In this document: positions 8,179 through 17,427 of the stretch, piece after piece
Numbering within the stretch: the stretch's first letter is position 1
Layout: the number at the start of each line of letters is the position of its first letter
Origin: Candidatus Dadabacteria bacterium
GTDB lineage: Bacteria; Desulfobacterota_D; UBA1144; Nemesobacterales; Nemesobacteraceae
Reading direction: 5' to 3'
NCBI GenBank assembly: GCA_028823955.1
Contig: JAPPFE010000048.1
Span: 1-37,964 of the forward strand
DNA length: 37,964 bases
The notes under the pieces: model-generated
The model's database searches: none
Seen by the model: only the letters and a program-made list of their open reading frames with translations
What the model was told of the DNA's origin: nothing
Made by a program: the position numbers and the translations under genes

Positions 8179-9089
8179 TGAATGGAGTTATGATTCTCGA
8201 TAAACCCAAGGGTTATACCTCCGCTCAGGTTCTTAACAGGGTGAAAAAAGTCTTGGGAGCAAAAAAGGCGGGTCATACGGGTACCCTGGATCCGTTCGCG
8301 ACGGGGGTATTGCCCGTGTGTTTTAATCAGGCGACAAAAGCCATTCCTTACCTCGGAGATGATATAAAGGAATACGAGGCCGAGATGATCCTGGGCGTAT
8401 CAACCGATACCATGGACGAGACCGGTGCTGTTACCGGCCGGGTGAATGCGGAACATCTGGGCAAGGATGAGATTGAAGAGGTCATTGAAGGATTTGCGGG
8501 GGAGATAATGCAGGTCCCCCCAATGTATTCCGCCGCTAAGGTTTCAGGTACGAAGCTCTACGCCCTTGCAAGAGCCGGGAAGGAAGTTGAAAGGAAACCG
8601 AAAAGAGTCACTATAGAGGAAATAAGACTTCTTCATTTTTCTTACCCTAAAGCGACTTTTTACGTGAAGTGTTCTCGAGGAACCTACGTAAGGGTTATTG
8701 CCTCGGATGCCGGGAGGAAACTGGGCTGCGGAGCTCATCTTTCCGAACTGAGAAGACTCAGAAGCGGTCCCTTCACGCTCGGCGAGGCCAGCAGTATTGA
8801 AGATGTGGAATCCGGGAATTACAATGTTCTTCCCCTAGAGGATGTTCTCGGGAGCTATCCTAGGGTTCATTTGGAAGAGGATCTGTGCGAGAGCGTGCGC
8901 AACGGAATTCCTCTTTGCCGTGGGGTTCTTTCGGGCGTGGAATTGCCCGAATTCAAAAATAGGGATATAATCACCGTATTTTGCCGGAAAAAGATTCTTT
9001 CTATCTGTGAGGCGAAGACTGACTCGGATGAATTTGAGTATATGGGAGATAAGGATATAGTGTTCCGGCATTTAAGAGTGTTTAACTGA
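8178..9089 (+). CDS. truB: tRNA pseudouridine(55) synthase TruB
   Basis: TruB converts U55 of the tRNA T-loop to pseudouridine. The start is ATG at 8178, sharing one base with the preceding stop (TGATG); an open frame continues upstream to 8109 but those residues are not family-like. From this start the protein has 303 residues, begins MNGVMILDKPKG, and carries the catalytic motif GHTGTLDPFATG with Asp38. The C-terminal part holds a PUA-like region. Confidence 0.95.
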   Translation: MNGVMILDKPKGYTSAQVLNRVKKVLGAKKAGHTGTLDPFATGVLPVCFNQATKAIPYLGDDIKEYEAEMILGVSTDTMDETGAVTGRVNAEHLGKDEIEEVIEGFAGEIMQVPPMYSAAKVSGTKLYALARAGKEVERKPKRVTIEEIRLLHFSYPKATFYVKCSRGTYVRVIASDAGRKLGCGAHLSELRRLRSGPFTLGEASSIEDVESGNYNVLPLEDVLGSYPRVHLEEDLCESVRNGIPLCRGVLSGVELPEFKNRDIITVFCRKKILSICEAKTDSDEFEYMGDKDIVFRHLRVFN

Positions 9090-9118
9090 TCAGGCAAGGG
9101 TCTAGGAGGAAGTAATTT

Positions 9119-9388
9119 ATGTCTTTGCAGAAAGAAGAAAAGGCGCGAATCATAAAGGAGTTTCAAAAACATGAGAATGACGTTGGTTCGGCCGAGGTTC
9201 AGATAGGGATTCTGAACGGAAAGATACAGGAACTGTCCGAACACGTGAAAAGGGCGCCCAAGGATAACCATTCAAGAAAGGGACTGGTTTCCATGGTTGC
9301 CAAGAGAAGAAAACTGCTCAATTACGTAAAGAGGGTGAGACCGGAGGAGTACGGTAAGCTGATTGAGACCCTTGGACTAAGAAGATAA
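9119..9388 (+). CDS. rpsO: 30S ribosomal protein S15
   Basis: S15 binds 16S rRNA early in 30S assembly and forms bridge B4 with the 50S subunit. The 89-residue length is exactly typical. The conserved DVGSAEVQIGILNGKIQELSEH block and the LVSMVAKRRKLLNY block are both present. A strong AGGAGGA (9104-9110) sits 8 nt before the ATG. The rpsO-pnp pair is conserved widely in bacteria. Confidence 0.98.
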   Translation: MSLQKEEKARIIKEFQKHENDVGSAEVQIGILNGKIQELSEHVKRAPKDNHSRKGLVSMVAKRRKLLNYVKRVRPEEYGKLIETLGLRR

Positions 9389-9413
9389 GGAAGTAATATT
9401 TGGAGGAAATGAA

Positions 9414-11522
9414 TTGACTGAACAATTAAGAGAGATGGAAGCGGAGCTGTTTGGAGCTAAGCTGCGCCTTGAAACAGGAAGGCTTGCCAAGCAGGCAAGC
9501 GGGGCGGCGCTCGCTTCCTGCGGAGGAACTACGGTGCTTGCCACGGTTGTTGCTTCGGAAGAAAAAATAGAAGATGATTTTTTGCCGCTTACGGTTAACT
9601 ATCAGGAGAAATCATTCGCAGCCGGGAAAATTCCCGGAGGTTATTTTAAGAGGGAAGGGCGTCCCAGTGAAAAGGAAATCCTTACGTCAAGGCTTATTGA
9701 CAGGCCGGTAAGGCCGCTTATACCCAAGGGCTTTTCTTATTCCACCCAAGTTATAGTTACGGTTATTTCCGCTGACGGTAAAAACGCTACGGACGTTCTG
9801 TCAGTAATAGCGTCTTCAGCGGCGCTCATGGTCTCAGATATACCGTTTGCCGGACCCATAGCGGCTCTTACCGTCGGAAAAGTAGACGGCGAGCTTGTTA
9901 TAAATCCCTCTCCCGAGCAGCTTGAGACCAGCACTATGGAGATAACTGTCGCGGGCACAGAAGATGCTATTGTGATGGTAGAGGGTGGCGCGAAGGAAGT
10001 AAGCGAGGCCGAGGTGGTCGAAGCTCTTATGGTTGCCCATGACGGAATTAAGGAAATCGTTTCTTTCCAGAACCGTTTTGTTGAAGGAATCGGGAAGGAA
10101 AAAAGAGAGGTTCCCGCTGTCGAAACGGATGATGCGCTTGAAAGCGAGGTTCGTTCATCTGCGCTCCCTTCTCTTGAGCAGGGGATAGTGGCTGATTCAA
10201 AGGACGGTAGAAAGAAACTTATAAACCAAGCTTATGAAGAAACGGTAAAAAAACTGATTGAGGAACGCCCGGAAGACAAATCCAAGATTGACAAGTCGTT
10301 TGAGGAGTTGATCAAAGATTCCGTGAGAAGCAAGATAGTGGAGGGTAAAAGACCCGACGGAAGGGACTACACGACGGTAAGGCCCATATGGGGTGAAGTG
10401 GGTCTTCTTGAAAGAACCCATGGTTCTGCGCTCTTTACCCGCGGGGAAACCCAGGCCATAGTCGTCACGACCTTGGGAAGTTCATACGACGAGCAGAGAA
10501 TAGACGCGCTTGAAGGCGACCAGACAAGAAGTTTCATGCTGCATTACAATTTTCCTCCCTACTCCGTCGGAGAGACGAGCTTCCGGCTGGGTCCCGGCAG
10601 AAGAGAAATAGGGCACGGTGCACTTGCCGCAAGGGCGATAAAACCCGTTTTGCCGGATAAAGAGGATTTTCCCTACACTATCAGGATCGTCTCCGAAATA
10701 CTTGAATCAAACGGTTCTTCGTCGATGGCGACCGTGTGCGGTTCCTCGATGTCTCTTATGGACGCGGGTGTGCCTATAAGTGCCCCCGTGGCCGGCATAG
10801 CCATGGGACTTATAAAGGAAGGGGACAATTTCGTCGTTCTCTCTGATATTCTTGGTGATGAGGACCACCTTGGGGACATGGATTTTAAGGTGGCTGGCAC
10901 CCAAGGCGGTATTACCGCCTTGCAGATGGATATTAAGATAACTGGCATAAACGAAGATGTTCTCACAACTGCACTTGCTCAGGCAAAAGATGGCAGAATG
11001 CATATTCTCGGGAAGATGGAAGAGGTAATTAGCGGACCCAAAGAAGAGCTTTCCGAATACGCTCCGAGAATCCTTACGATCCAGGTAAAGCCGGATAAGG
11101 TCAAGGTTGTTATAGGCTCTGGCGGCAAGACTATAAAGCAGATAGTCGAGGACACGGGAGCGCAGATAGATATACAGGATGATGGTCTGGTCAAGATTTT
11201 CTCCCCGGACTACGAAGCCTGCAAGAAGGCCGAGGGCATCATAAAAAGAATCGTTGAGGATATAGTCGCCGGCAAGTTATACGTCGGAGTGGTTAAGCGT
11301 ATTCTGGATTTCGGAGCGATAGTCGAGCTTGGTCCGGGAAAAGACGGGCTTTTGCATATCTCCGAACTTGAAAACCGCAGGGTCGAAAAAGTAACCGATA
11401 TCCTGAACGAAAAGGACGAGGTTCTTGTAAAATGCCTCGCGGTTGAGCGTGACGGCAGGGTGAGGCTCAGCAGAAAGGCCGTGCTTGACCAGAACATAGA
11501 GGACTACAGAGTTTCCGACTAA
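9414..11522 (+). CDS. pnp: Polyribonucleotide nucleotidyltransferase (PNPase)
   Basis: PNPase degrades RNA 3' to 5' by phosphorolysis and is a core of the degradosome in many bacteria. The 702-residue protein has two RNase PH domains separated by an alpha-helical domain, a KH domain (VVIGSGGKTIKQI, about 564 onward) and a C-terminal S1 domain (about 622-690). Catalytic acidic residues appear in the GDEDHLGDMDFK segment near 480-491. The start is TTG, chosen because GGAGGA (9402-9407) lies 6 nt upstream and the first ATG would remove conserved N-terminal sequence spacing. It follows rpsO by 25 nt. Confidence 0.97.
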   Translation: MTEQLREMEAELFGAKLRLETGRLAKQASGAALASCGGTTVLATVVASEEKIEDDFLPLTVNYQEKSFAAGKIPGGYFKREGRPSEKEILTSRLIDRPVRPLIPKGFSYSTQVIVTVISADGKNATDVLSVIASSAALMVSDIPFAGPIAALTVGKVDGELVINPSPEQLETSTMEITVAGTEDAIVMVEGGAKEVSEAEVVEALMVAHDGIKEIVSFQNRFVEGIGKEKREVPAVETDDALESEVRSSALPSLEQGIVADSKDGRKKLINQAYEETVKKLIEERPEDKSKIDKSFEELIKDSVRSKIVEGKRPDGRDYTTVRPIWGEVGLLERTHGSALFTRGETQAIVVTTLGSSYDEQRIDALEGDQTRSFMLHYNFPPYSVGETSFRLGPGRREIGHGALAARAIKPVLPDKEDFPYTIRIVSEILESNGSSSMATVCGSSMSLMDAGVPISAPVAGIAMGLIKEGDNFVVLSDILGDEDHLGDMDFKVAGTQGGITALQMDIKITGINEDVLTTALAQAKDGRMHILGKMEEVISGPKEELSEYAPRILTIQVKPDKVKVVIGSGGKTIKQIVEDTGAQIDIQDDGLVKIFSPDYEACKKAEGIIKRIVEDIVAGKLYVGVVKRILDFGAIVELGPGKDGLLHISELENRRVEKVTDILNEKDEVLVKCLAVERDGRVRLSRKAVLDQNIEDYRVSD

Positions 11523-11531
11523 TCCGCACAG

Positions 11532-12464
11532 TTGAATCTTTCCCGGGAAAAACCGAAGCTGGTTGTTGTTTTGGGGCCGACGGCTTCGGGCAAGACTGAA
11601 ATGGCGCTTGAAATAGCTGCCAGAACAGGCGCTTGCATACTAAGCGCCGATTCCGTTCAGGTCTACAGGTATTTCGATATAGGAAGCGCCAAACCCACCG
11701 AGGAGCAGAGACGGGGGATTCCCCATTTCCTCATAGATGTTGCGGACCCCGATGAGGATTTTAACGCCGGTACGTACATGAGACTTGCCCTTGGCCACGT
11801 CGGGAGACTCGTTGAAAGCGGCAGGAAAATAGTTGTCGTCGGGGGAACTTTTCTTTACGTAAAGGCTCTTCTTCACGGGCTTCTTGAAGGTGTTGAGGTT
11901 GATCGGGGATTCAGAAGGCACCTCGCACAAGAGAGGGATGAAAAAGGAGTAACGCCGCTTTACGAAAGACTTCGGTCTGTAGACCCGGTGTCCGCAGAAC
12001 GGATAAATCCGAACGATTACGTGAGAATTGAGCGGGCACTTGAGGTATATCATACTACGGGAGAGCGCATGTCGGATCATCATCAGCGCCACGGTTTTGC
12101 AGAACAGAGGTTTAACGCGCTTAAGATAGGTCTCCTAGGGGAGCGGGAGCGGCTGCGCCGCGCTATAGACGAAAGGGTTGACGCAATGATCGACTGCGGC
12201 TGGGTTGAAGAAGTAGAAGCTATAAGGGCCAAGGGATACGGATCCGACTTAAAGCCTATGAAGTCTATAGGTTACAAGCGGATAAACGAATTTCTGGACG
12301 GTCGGCTTGATTTAAAGACGGCGGTTGAAAAAATAAAGACGGATACGAAAAGGTTTTCCAAAAGGCAGTCCACTTGGCTTCGCGCGGATGAAGACATAAA
12401 GTGGTTTGACTCCGAAAGAGGGAATACCCCGATACTTGAGGCATGTAGAGAGTTTTTCGACTGA
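11532..12464 (+). CDS. miaA: tRNA dimethylallyltransferase MiaA
   Basis: MiaA adds a dimethylallyl group to N6 of A37 in tRNAs reading codons that start with U. The 310-residue protein has the P-loop GPTASGKT at 15-22, the SADSVQVYR motif and GGTFLYVKALLHGL, all typical of the family. The best available start is TTG at 11532, 9 nt after the pnp stop; no clear Shine-Dalgarno sequence is visible, so translation may depend on coupling to pnp. It is the last gene of the operon and converges on ccmH. Confidence 0.95.
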   Translation: MNLSREKPKLVVVLGPTASGKTEMALEIAARTGACILSADSVQVYRYFDIGSAKPTEEQRRGIPHFLIDVADPDEDFNAGTYMRLALGHVGRLVESGRKIVVVGGTFLYVKALLHGLLEGVEVDRGFRRHLAQERDEKGVTPLYERLRSVDPVSAERINPNDYVRIERALEVYHTTGERMSDHHQRHGFAEQRFNALKIGLLGERERLRRAIDERVDAMIDCGWVEEVEAIRAKGYGSDLKPMKSIGYKRINEFLDGRLDLKTAVEKIKTDTKRFSKRQSTWLRADEDIKWFDSERGNTPILEACREFFD

Positions 12465-12476
12465 TTCTCTCTTTGG

Positions 12477-12875
12477 CTATTTTTTTTCCTCGACTTTGTA
12501 TGAGTAAATCGTCCTCAGGATTATTGCCGCGCCGATAAGTACGGAAAGTACGGGCAGAAGCCATAATATGACGCTGAATCCTTTGGGTGGAGGGGACGCG
12601 AGAATAGTTTCTCCGTAGCTTGAGACGAAATAGTCTATTATCTCTTCCTTTGACTTGCCTTCAAGCAGTTTTGTTTTTATGACAGCCCTCATGTCTCTGG
12701 CAAGCTGGGCGTTTGATTCCGCAACGCTCTGCCCCTCGCACACCGGGCACATGAGTTCTCCCGATATTTCCGCTATTTGGTCTTCAAGTGTGTCCGCATC
12801 CACCTGTAAGGCGATAAAAAAGGCTAGGGACAAAAAAAGCCCCGCGCTCAGGATCTTGCGAAATAAACAGTTCAC
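12477..12875 (-). CDS. ccmH: Cytochrome c-type biogenesis protein CcmH (short form)
   Basis: CcmH takes part in reducing apocytochrome c and presenting it for haem attachment in the periplasm (System I). The 132-residue protein has an N-terminal signal or membrane segment (about 5-27), the redox motif LMCPVC with Cys43 and Cys46 followed by EGQSVAESNA, and a C-terminal membrane segment (about 100-122). It lacks the TPR extension of E. coli CcmH. The GTG start overlaps the ccmG stop (GTGA), indicating coupling. Confidence 0.93.
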   Translation of the reverse strand: MNCLFRKILSAGLFLSLAFFIALQVDADTLEDQIAEISGELMCPVCEGQSVAESNAQLARDMRAVIKTKLLEGKSKEEIIDYFVSSYGETILASPPPKGFSVILWLLPVLSVLIGAAIILRTIYSYKVEEKK

Positions 12876-13435
12876 GGGTTTTCAGTTCTCCGGCTCTGCT
12901 CGTTGTAGGTAGTCGCGTTCTCTATATAGCTCATGATCATTTTTTCAGTAAGTGGTCCTCTGTGCTTGCCGGTTATGATCCCCTCGGGGTTTACGAAGAA
13001 AGTTTCCGGAACCCCTCCCACTCCGTAATCCAGGTGTATCCTGTTTTCCGGGTCATAAATGTTGACGAAGCTTCCCCCGAACGATTTTATGTATTCCTCG
13101 GCGCTTTTTCTGTCGTCCATTATGTTTATTCCTATGAACTCAACCTGATTGCCTGAAAGGGACATGTAAATTCTCTCAAGCACAGGAGCCTCCTCTCTGC
13201 ATGGATGACACCAGGATGCCCAGAAATTCACAAGCAGGGTTTTTCCCCGAAAATCAGAAAGCCTTACCTTTTCACCGCTAAACGATTTCAGCGCGAACTC
13301 GGGTGCGGGTCTTCCCACAAGCTGTGAAGGGGTTTGAACATCTCCCTTACCCGAAAGCCCGCTCCATAGGGTGTACGCAAGCAGGGCTATAATAAGGACG
13401 GTAAGAATCTTCGGTACCGCGTTTGATATTTTCAT
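12872..13435 (-). CDS. ccmG: TlpA/DsbE-family thiol:disulfide oxidoreductase (CcmG-like)
   Basis: A membrane-anchored periplasmic thioredoxin of the DsbE/CcmG/ResA group that reduces disulfides in apocytochrome c or CcmH. The 187-residue protein has an N-terminal anchor (about 9-26), the active site WASWCHPC with Cys76 and Cys79, and a cis-proline motif GVPET near 141-145. The ccmG-ccmH pair shows it works in cytochrome c maturation. The ATG is followed by a typical basic N-terminus. The other ccm genes are not in this window; a CcdA-type electron donor lies at 20431-21186. Confidence 0.9.
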   Translation of the reverse strand: MKISNAVPKILTVLIIALLAYTLWSGLSGKGDVQTPSQLVGRPAPEFALKSFSGEKVRLSDFRGKTLLVNFWASWCHPCREEAPVLERIYMSLSGNQVEFIGINIMDDRKSAEEYIKSFGGSFVNIYDPENRIHLDYGVGGVPETFFVNPEGIITGKHRGPLTEKMIMSYIENATTYNEQSRRTENP

Positions 13436-13503
13436 ACAGAGAACCTGTTCTTTCTAGCCTTAAGTTTTCTTTTGGTTATTATTCCTGCGACTGACCCATT
13501 TAT

Positions 13504-13509
13504 TATAAT
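13504..13509 (+). promoter_or_regulatory. TATAAT -10 element of otsA, probable leaderless start
   Basis: A perfect TATAAT ends 8 nt before the ATG of otsA and no Shine-Dalgarno sequence lies between. Transcription would begin at or next to the ATG. No convincing -35 element is visible at 16-18 bp spacing. Confidence 0.5.
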
Positions 13510-13517
13510 AAGTTTTC

Positions 13518-15752
13518 ATGAAAAAACTTGTAATTGTATCCAACAGGTTGCCGACGACTGTTCGGGAGGAGAACGGAAAGCTTTTTTTTGATCCGAGCAT
13601 GGGGGGTGTGGCTACGGGCCTCAGTTCCCTTGATACCGATTACGAAAAATGCTGGATAGGATGGCCGGGAATAGATTACGGGAGTTTATCGGGGGAGCAG
13701 ATTGCGGAAGTGGAGCGGCGCCTTGGAGAGGAAAACTTTTATCCCGTGAGCCTAAGCGCTGAAGAGGTAAAAGACTATTACCAAGGGTTTTGCAACGAGG
13801 TGATATGGCCTATCTTCCATTATTTCGTCCAGTACGGAACTTATAAAAAAGAGTTCTGGGAATCATACATAAGGGTGAACAACAAGTTCGCCGCTGCCAT
13901 TCTCGACGTGGCTCGCGAAGGGGACTACATCTGGGTTCACGATTATCAACTGATGCTTGTCCCAGACCTTGTAAAAAAACAATTACCCAAATCAAGCATC
14001 GGTTTTTTTCTGCACATACCTTTTCCGTCTTCAGAGATTTTCAGACTTATTCCGTGGTGCAGGGAAATAATACAGGGGCTTACAGGGGCTGATCTCATAG
14101 GTTTTCACACCTTTGACTACGTAAGGCATTTTGCCGAAAGCGTAAGAAGGATACTTGGACACGAGCATTCTCTCGGAAGGTTTATAGTCGGGGAGAGGGA
14201 GATAAGAACCGATACTTTTCCTATGGGGATCGATTACGAGAAATTCTCCTCCGCGCCAAAGAAACGAAGCATTCAGAAAAGAAAAGACGAATTCATAGAT
14301 CTTCTTGGGACCGATCAGAAGACTATTCTCTCAATAGACCGTCTTGATTACTCAAAGGGAATTCCGGAGAGACTCAGGGCATTTGATCTTTTCCTTGAGA
14401 GGAACCCGAAGATAAGGGGCAAGGTGGTGCTTTTGCTTGTCGCGGTGCCTTCGAGAACAGAAGTGGTTCACTACAAGATACTGAAAAATGAAGTTGACAA
14501 CATGGTCGGCGCGATAAACGGCCGCTACGGAACGATTGGCTGGAACCCGATTCACTACATGTACAGATCTTTCGGCTTCGAGGATCTGATTTCCCTTTAC
14601 CTGGCGGCGGACATCCTTTTCATTACTCCCCTTCGCGACGGTATGAACCTGATTGCTAAGGAGTATGTTGCGGCGAGGCAGAATAAAGCTGGTGTGCTCA
14701 TACTCGGCGAGATGGCGGGAACCGCACAGGAACTGAGTGAAGCCATAATCATAAACCCCAATGATCTCGAAGCTACTTCACGGGCGCTTGAAACCGCCCT
14801 CGGCATGACCAAAACGGAGCAGAAAAGACGGATGAAGGCGATGCAGAGTCGCCTCAGCAGATACGATATCAGGACATGGACGGCGGACTTCATGGAGAGG
14901 CTTGATGAAACGAAGGAAAGGCAACTTAAGATGTTTGCCCGAAGATTCAGTCTGGAAATGACAGCCGAACTGATTGAAAAATACAGGGCGAGCAAAAAGT
15001 GTCTTTTTCTGCTTGATTACGATGGGTCCCTTGTATCCTTCAAGAATAATCCGCAGGATGCGAAACCTGACCCGGAAATTTATTCCGCTCTTAGGGAACT
15101 TTCCTTGAGGGAAAAAAATGAGCTTGTCATCATAAGTGGCAGAGACAAACAGACTCTTGCCGGCTGGCTTGGGGATGTGACAAACGGTCTTGCGGCCGAA
15201 CACGGTCTTTGGATAAGACGTGAAGAGTGGAAGATGTCCGATATTGCTCCGGAGGGATGGAAAGAAGAAATAAGACCCATACTGGAAGTGTTTGTTGACA
15301 GGACTCCGGGATCGCTTATCGAGGAGAAAAATTTTTCCTTGGCTTGGCACTACAGGAAGGTTGACCCGGCACTCTCAATAGTGAGGGTAGGAGAGCTTAA
15401 GGACATGCTGTCGCATATAACTGCGAATCTGGAGGTCGGCGTGCTTGAGGGAAACAAGGTCGTGGAGATCAAAGGTTCTTTCATAAATAAAGGCAAAGCG
15501 GCTACTCAGTGGCTAAAAGCGAAAAAATGGGACCTTATCATATCTATAGGAGACGACTGGACGGATGAGGATATTTTTGAGCAGCTTCCTGAAGATGCCT
15601 ATTCCATAAAGGTCGGTTTCGGACCGTCAAAGGCCAAATACAGGGTTCGGTCGACCGCGGAGGCAAGAGAACTTCTGTTTTCGCTGGTAGAGGCAACCCG
15701 AGAGACGGAGGATTTACCTTCTGAAACCATAAAGAGCAGGAGGCGGAAATAA
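13518..15752 (+). CDS. otsA: Bifunctional trehalose-6-phosphate synthase/phosphatase (OtsA-OtsB fusion)
   Basis: The 744-residue protein joins both steps of trehalose synthesis from UDP-glucose and glucose-6-phosphate. The N-terminal GT20 domain (about 1-470) shows GWPGID, FLHIPFPSSEIFR, SIDRLDYSKGIPERL and TPLRDGMNLIAKEYVA. The C-terminal HAD phosphatase domain (about 490-730) shows DYDGS with Asp500 and Asp502, and GDDWTDEDIF near 678-687. Fusions of this order are known in plants, fungi and some bacteria. The product is a compatible solute, suggesting osmotic or desiccation stress. The stop overlaps the next ATG, so the reductase is cotranscribed. Confidence 0.95.
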   Translation: MKKLVIVSNRLPTTVREENGKLFFDPSMGGVATGLSSLDTDYEKCWIGWPGIDYGSLSGEQIAEVERRLGEENFYPVSLSAEEVKDYYQGFCNEVIWPIFHYFVQYGTYKKEFWESYIRVNNKFAAAILDVAREGDYIWVHDYQLMLVPDLVKKQLPKSSIGFFLHIPFPSSEIFRLIPWCREIIQGLTGADLIGFHTFDYVRHFAESVRRILGHEHSLGRFIVGEREIRTDTFPMGIDYEKFSSAPKKRSIQKRKDEFIDLLGTDQKTILSIDRLDYSKGIPERLRAFDLFLERNPKIRGKVVLLLVAVPSRTEVVHYKILKNEVDNMVGAINGRYGTIGWNPIHYMYRSFGFEDLISLYLAADILFITPLRDGMNLIAKEYVAARQNKAGVLILGEMAGTAQELSEAIIINPNDLEATSRALETALGMTKTEQKRRMKAMQSRLSRYDIRTWTADFMERLDETKERQLKMFARRFSLEMTAELIEKYRASKKCLFLLDYDGSLVSFKNNPQDAKPDPEIYSALRELSLREKNELVIISGRDKQTLAGWLGDVTNGLAAEHGLWIRREEWKMSDIAPEGWKEEIRPILEVFVDRTPGSLIEEKNFSLAWHYRKVDPALSIVRVGELKDMLSHITANLEVGVLEGNKVVEIKGSFINKGKAATQWLKAKKWDLIISIGDDWTDEDIFEQLPEDAYSIKVGFGPSKAKYRVRSTAEARELLFSLVEATRETEDLPSETIKSRRRK

Positions 15753-16744
15753 TGGAGTTTGTAGAGGTTGCCGGTACGGAAATCAATTCGTCGAGGATAG
15801 GTCTTGGGACTTGGGCAATGGGAGGATGGCTCTGGGGAGGAAGCGACAGGAAAGAATGCGTGAGGACTATATACGAGGCGTTTGATAACGGGGTAAATCT
15901 CATTGATACCGCTCCTATTTACGGTTTCGGCCTTTCCGAAGAAATCGTGGGAGAAGCGGTTTCTCAGAGCGGGATGAGAGATGAACTGATAATCGCGACG
16001 AAAGTAGGGCTTGAGTGGGAGAGGGGAGGAATATTCAGAAATTCCCTCCCGGAGAGGATATACAAGGAGATTGACGATTCCCTTAGAAGACTGCGCACCG
16101 ACCGGATAGATCTTTACCAGATTCACTGGCCCGATTCCCTTGTCCCTATTGAGGAAACCGCGCAAGCCATGGCGGAACTCATTGAAAGCGGGAAGGTAAG
16201 AGCTGTCGGAGTAAGCAACTATTCGGTTGAGCAGATGGAGATTTTCCGTTCCGTCTGCCCGCTTAACTCGAGTCAGCCTCCTTACAATCTTTTCGAGAGA
16301 GGGATCGAGGAAGACGTACTTCCCTGGTGTGAGGAGCACGGGGTTACCATGCTTCTCTACGGGGCTTTGTGCAGAGGACTTCTGGGTGGGAAGCTAAAAA
16401 TCGACTCCGAGTTTCCAGGAGACGACATAAGAAATTTTGATCCCAAGTTTCGAAGGCCCGTCTACGATAATTACCTCAGTGCGGTTGAAAGTCTGGGGGA
16501 GCTTGCCTCTGAGCGTTTCGCAAAGAACGTGCTTGAACTTTCCGTAAGGTGGGTTCTCGATAAATGCAAAAACGATATCACTCTCTGGGGAGCTCGACGC
16601 CCGGGGCAGCTCGATGATCTCGCGGGCACCGTAGGGTGGACTATAGACGATGATTCTATGAATGAAATAGACGCAATACTTGATACTTTTGTCCCGAACC
16701 CCATAGGTCCAGAATTCATGGCTCCCGGTCCAAGACCTTTTTAA
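15752..16744 (+). CDS. Aldo/keto reductase
   Basis: A 330-residue NADPH-dependent reductase of the aldo/keto reductase superfamily. The catalytic tetrad is visible: Asp52 and Tyr57 in IDTAPIYGFG, Lys84 in IATKVGLEW and His125 in YQIHWPD. The substrate is unknown. It begins one base inside the trehalose fusion gene stop (TAATG), so a link to sugar or stress metabolism is inferred from cotranscription only. Its stop codon overlaps the stop of the convergent HAD gene in a TTAA palindrome, leaving no space for a terminator. Confidence 0.92.
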   Translation: MEFVEVAGTEINSSRIGLGTWAMGGWLWGGSDRKECVRTIYEAFDNGVNLIDTAPIYGFGLSEEIVGEAVSQSGMRDELIIATKVGLEWERGGIFRNSLPERIYKEIDDSLRRLRTDRIDLYQIHWPDSLVPIEETAQAMAELIESGKVRAVGVSNYSVEQMEIFRSVCPLNSSQPPYNLFERGIEEDVLPWCEEHGVTMLLYGALCRGLLGGKLKIDSEFPGDDIRNFDPKFRRPVYDNYLSAVESLGELASERFAKNVLELSVRWVLDKCKNDITLWGARRPGQLDDLAGTVGWTIDDDSMNEIDAILDTFVPNPIGPEFMAPGPRPF

Positions 16745-17406
16745 GCAAAGCTCTTTATGTCTTCAAGGCGGATTTCCGAAACACTTTTTCTGAAGATGTC
16801 AGCCTGAGGGTAATCTTCTGGGGCTATTCTCGGGTCGGGTACTGCGATACAGCGCATGCCGGCCTCTTTTGCTGATACTATGCCGTTTGTGGAATCTTCA
16901 ATCGCAACGCATTCTTCGGGGCTGACCCCGAGACGCCTTGCGGTTTCAAGGTATATGTCGGGGTGAGGTTTTCCTCTTTCCACGCAGTCTCCCGAAACTT
17001 TTATTCTGAAAGTGTCCGAAAGAGAGAATTTTTTAAGAACAAACTCTATTACTTTCATCGGGGAGCCCGAAGCGAGGGCCGTTTTTACGTGTCTCTCCGC
17101 GCGTAGAGTTTCAAGGATTTCGGGAATTCCCTCGACGAGTTTGAGTTCCTTTTCGTAAAGTTCGAGAAGGATATTAAGACGGGTGTGGAGAATTTTCTCC
17201 GGGGATTCATCAAGGCCAAAAGTTTCTTTTAGAAGTTTTACGGAGTCTTTCTGGTTAAGACCCATTATCTTCTTTCTGTATTCTTTTCTGTAACTTTCGT
17301 TGCCCGCAAACCCCTTTTGCTTGAGCATAATAGACTCGCTTTTCTCCCAGAGGGGTTCGCTGTCTATTATGACTCCATCCATATCAAATATGACCGCTTT
17401 TATCAA
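16741..17406 (-). CDS. HAD-superfamily hydrolase, beta-phosphoglucomutase-like subgroup
   Basis: A 221-residue HAD phosphatase or phosphomutase with the nucleophile motif FDMDGVIIDSEP (Asp8, Asp10), a helical cap (about 15-90), motif II near TALASGSP and the acidic motif IEDSTNGI. This subgroup includes sugar-phosphate and hexitol-phosphate phosphatases and beta-phosphoglucomutase; the substrate cannot be told from sequence. A paralogue with nearly the same N-terminus is at 23410-24081. It lies downstream of the malic enzyme gene on the same strand, separated by a 13-bp hairpin. Confidence 0.88.
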   Translation of the reverse strand: MIKAVIFDMDGVIIDSEPLWEKSESIMLKQKGFAGNESYRKEYRKKIMGLNQKDSVKLLKETFGLDESPEKILHTRLNILLELYEKELKLVEGIPEILETLRAERHVKTALASGSPMKVIEFVLKKFSLSDTFRIKVSGDCVERGKPHPDIYLETARRLGVSPEECVAIEDSTNGIVSAKEAGMRCIAVPDPRIAPEDYPQADIFRKSVSEIRLEDIKSFA

Positions 17407-17427
17407 TGGACCGGATAGGTGTTAGAG

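Noticed and set aside
15599-16339. 246-codon minus-strand open frame
   Set aside because: It spans the junction of otsA-otsB and the aldo/keto reductase, both clearly real on the plus strand, and has no recognisable domain.
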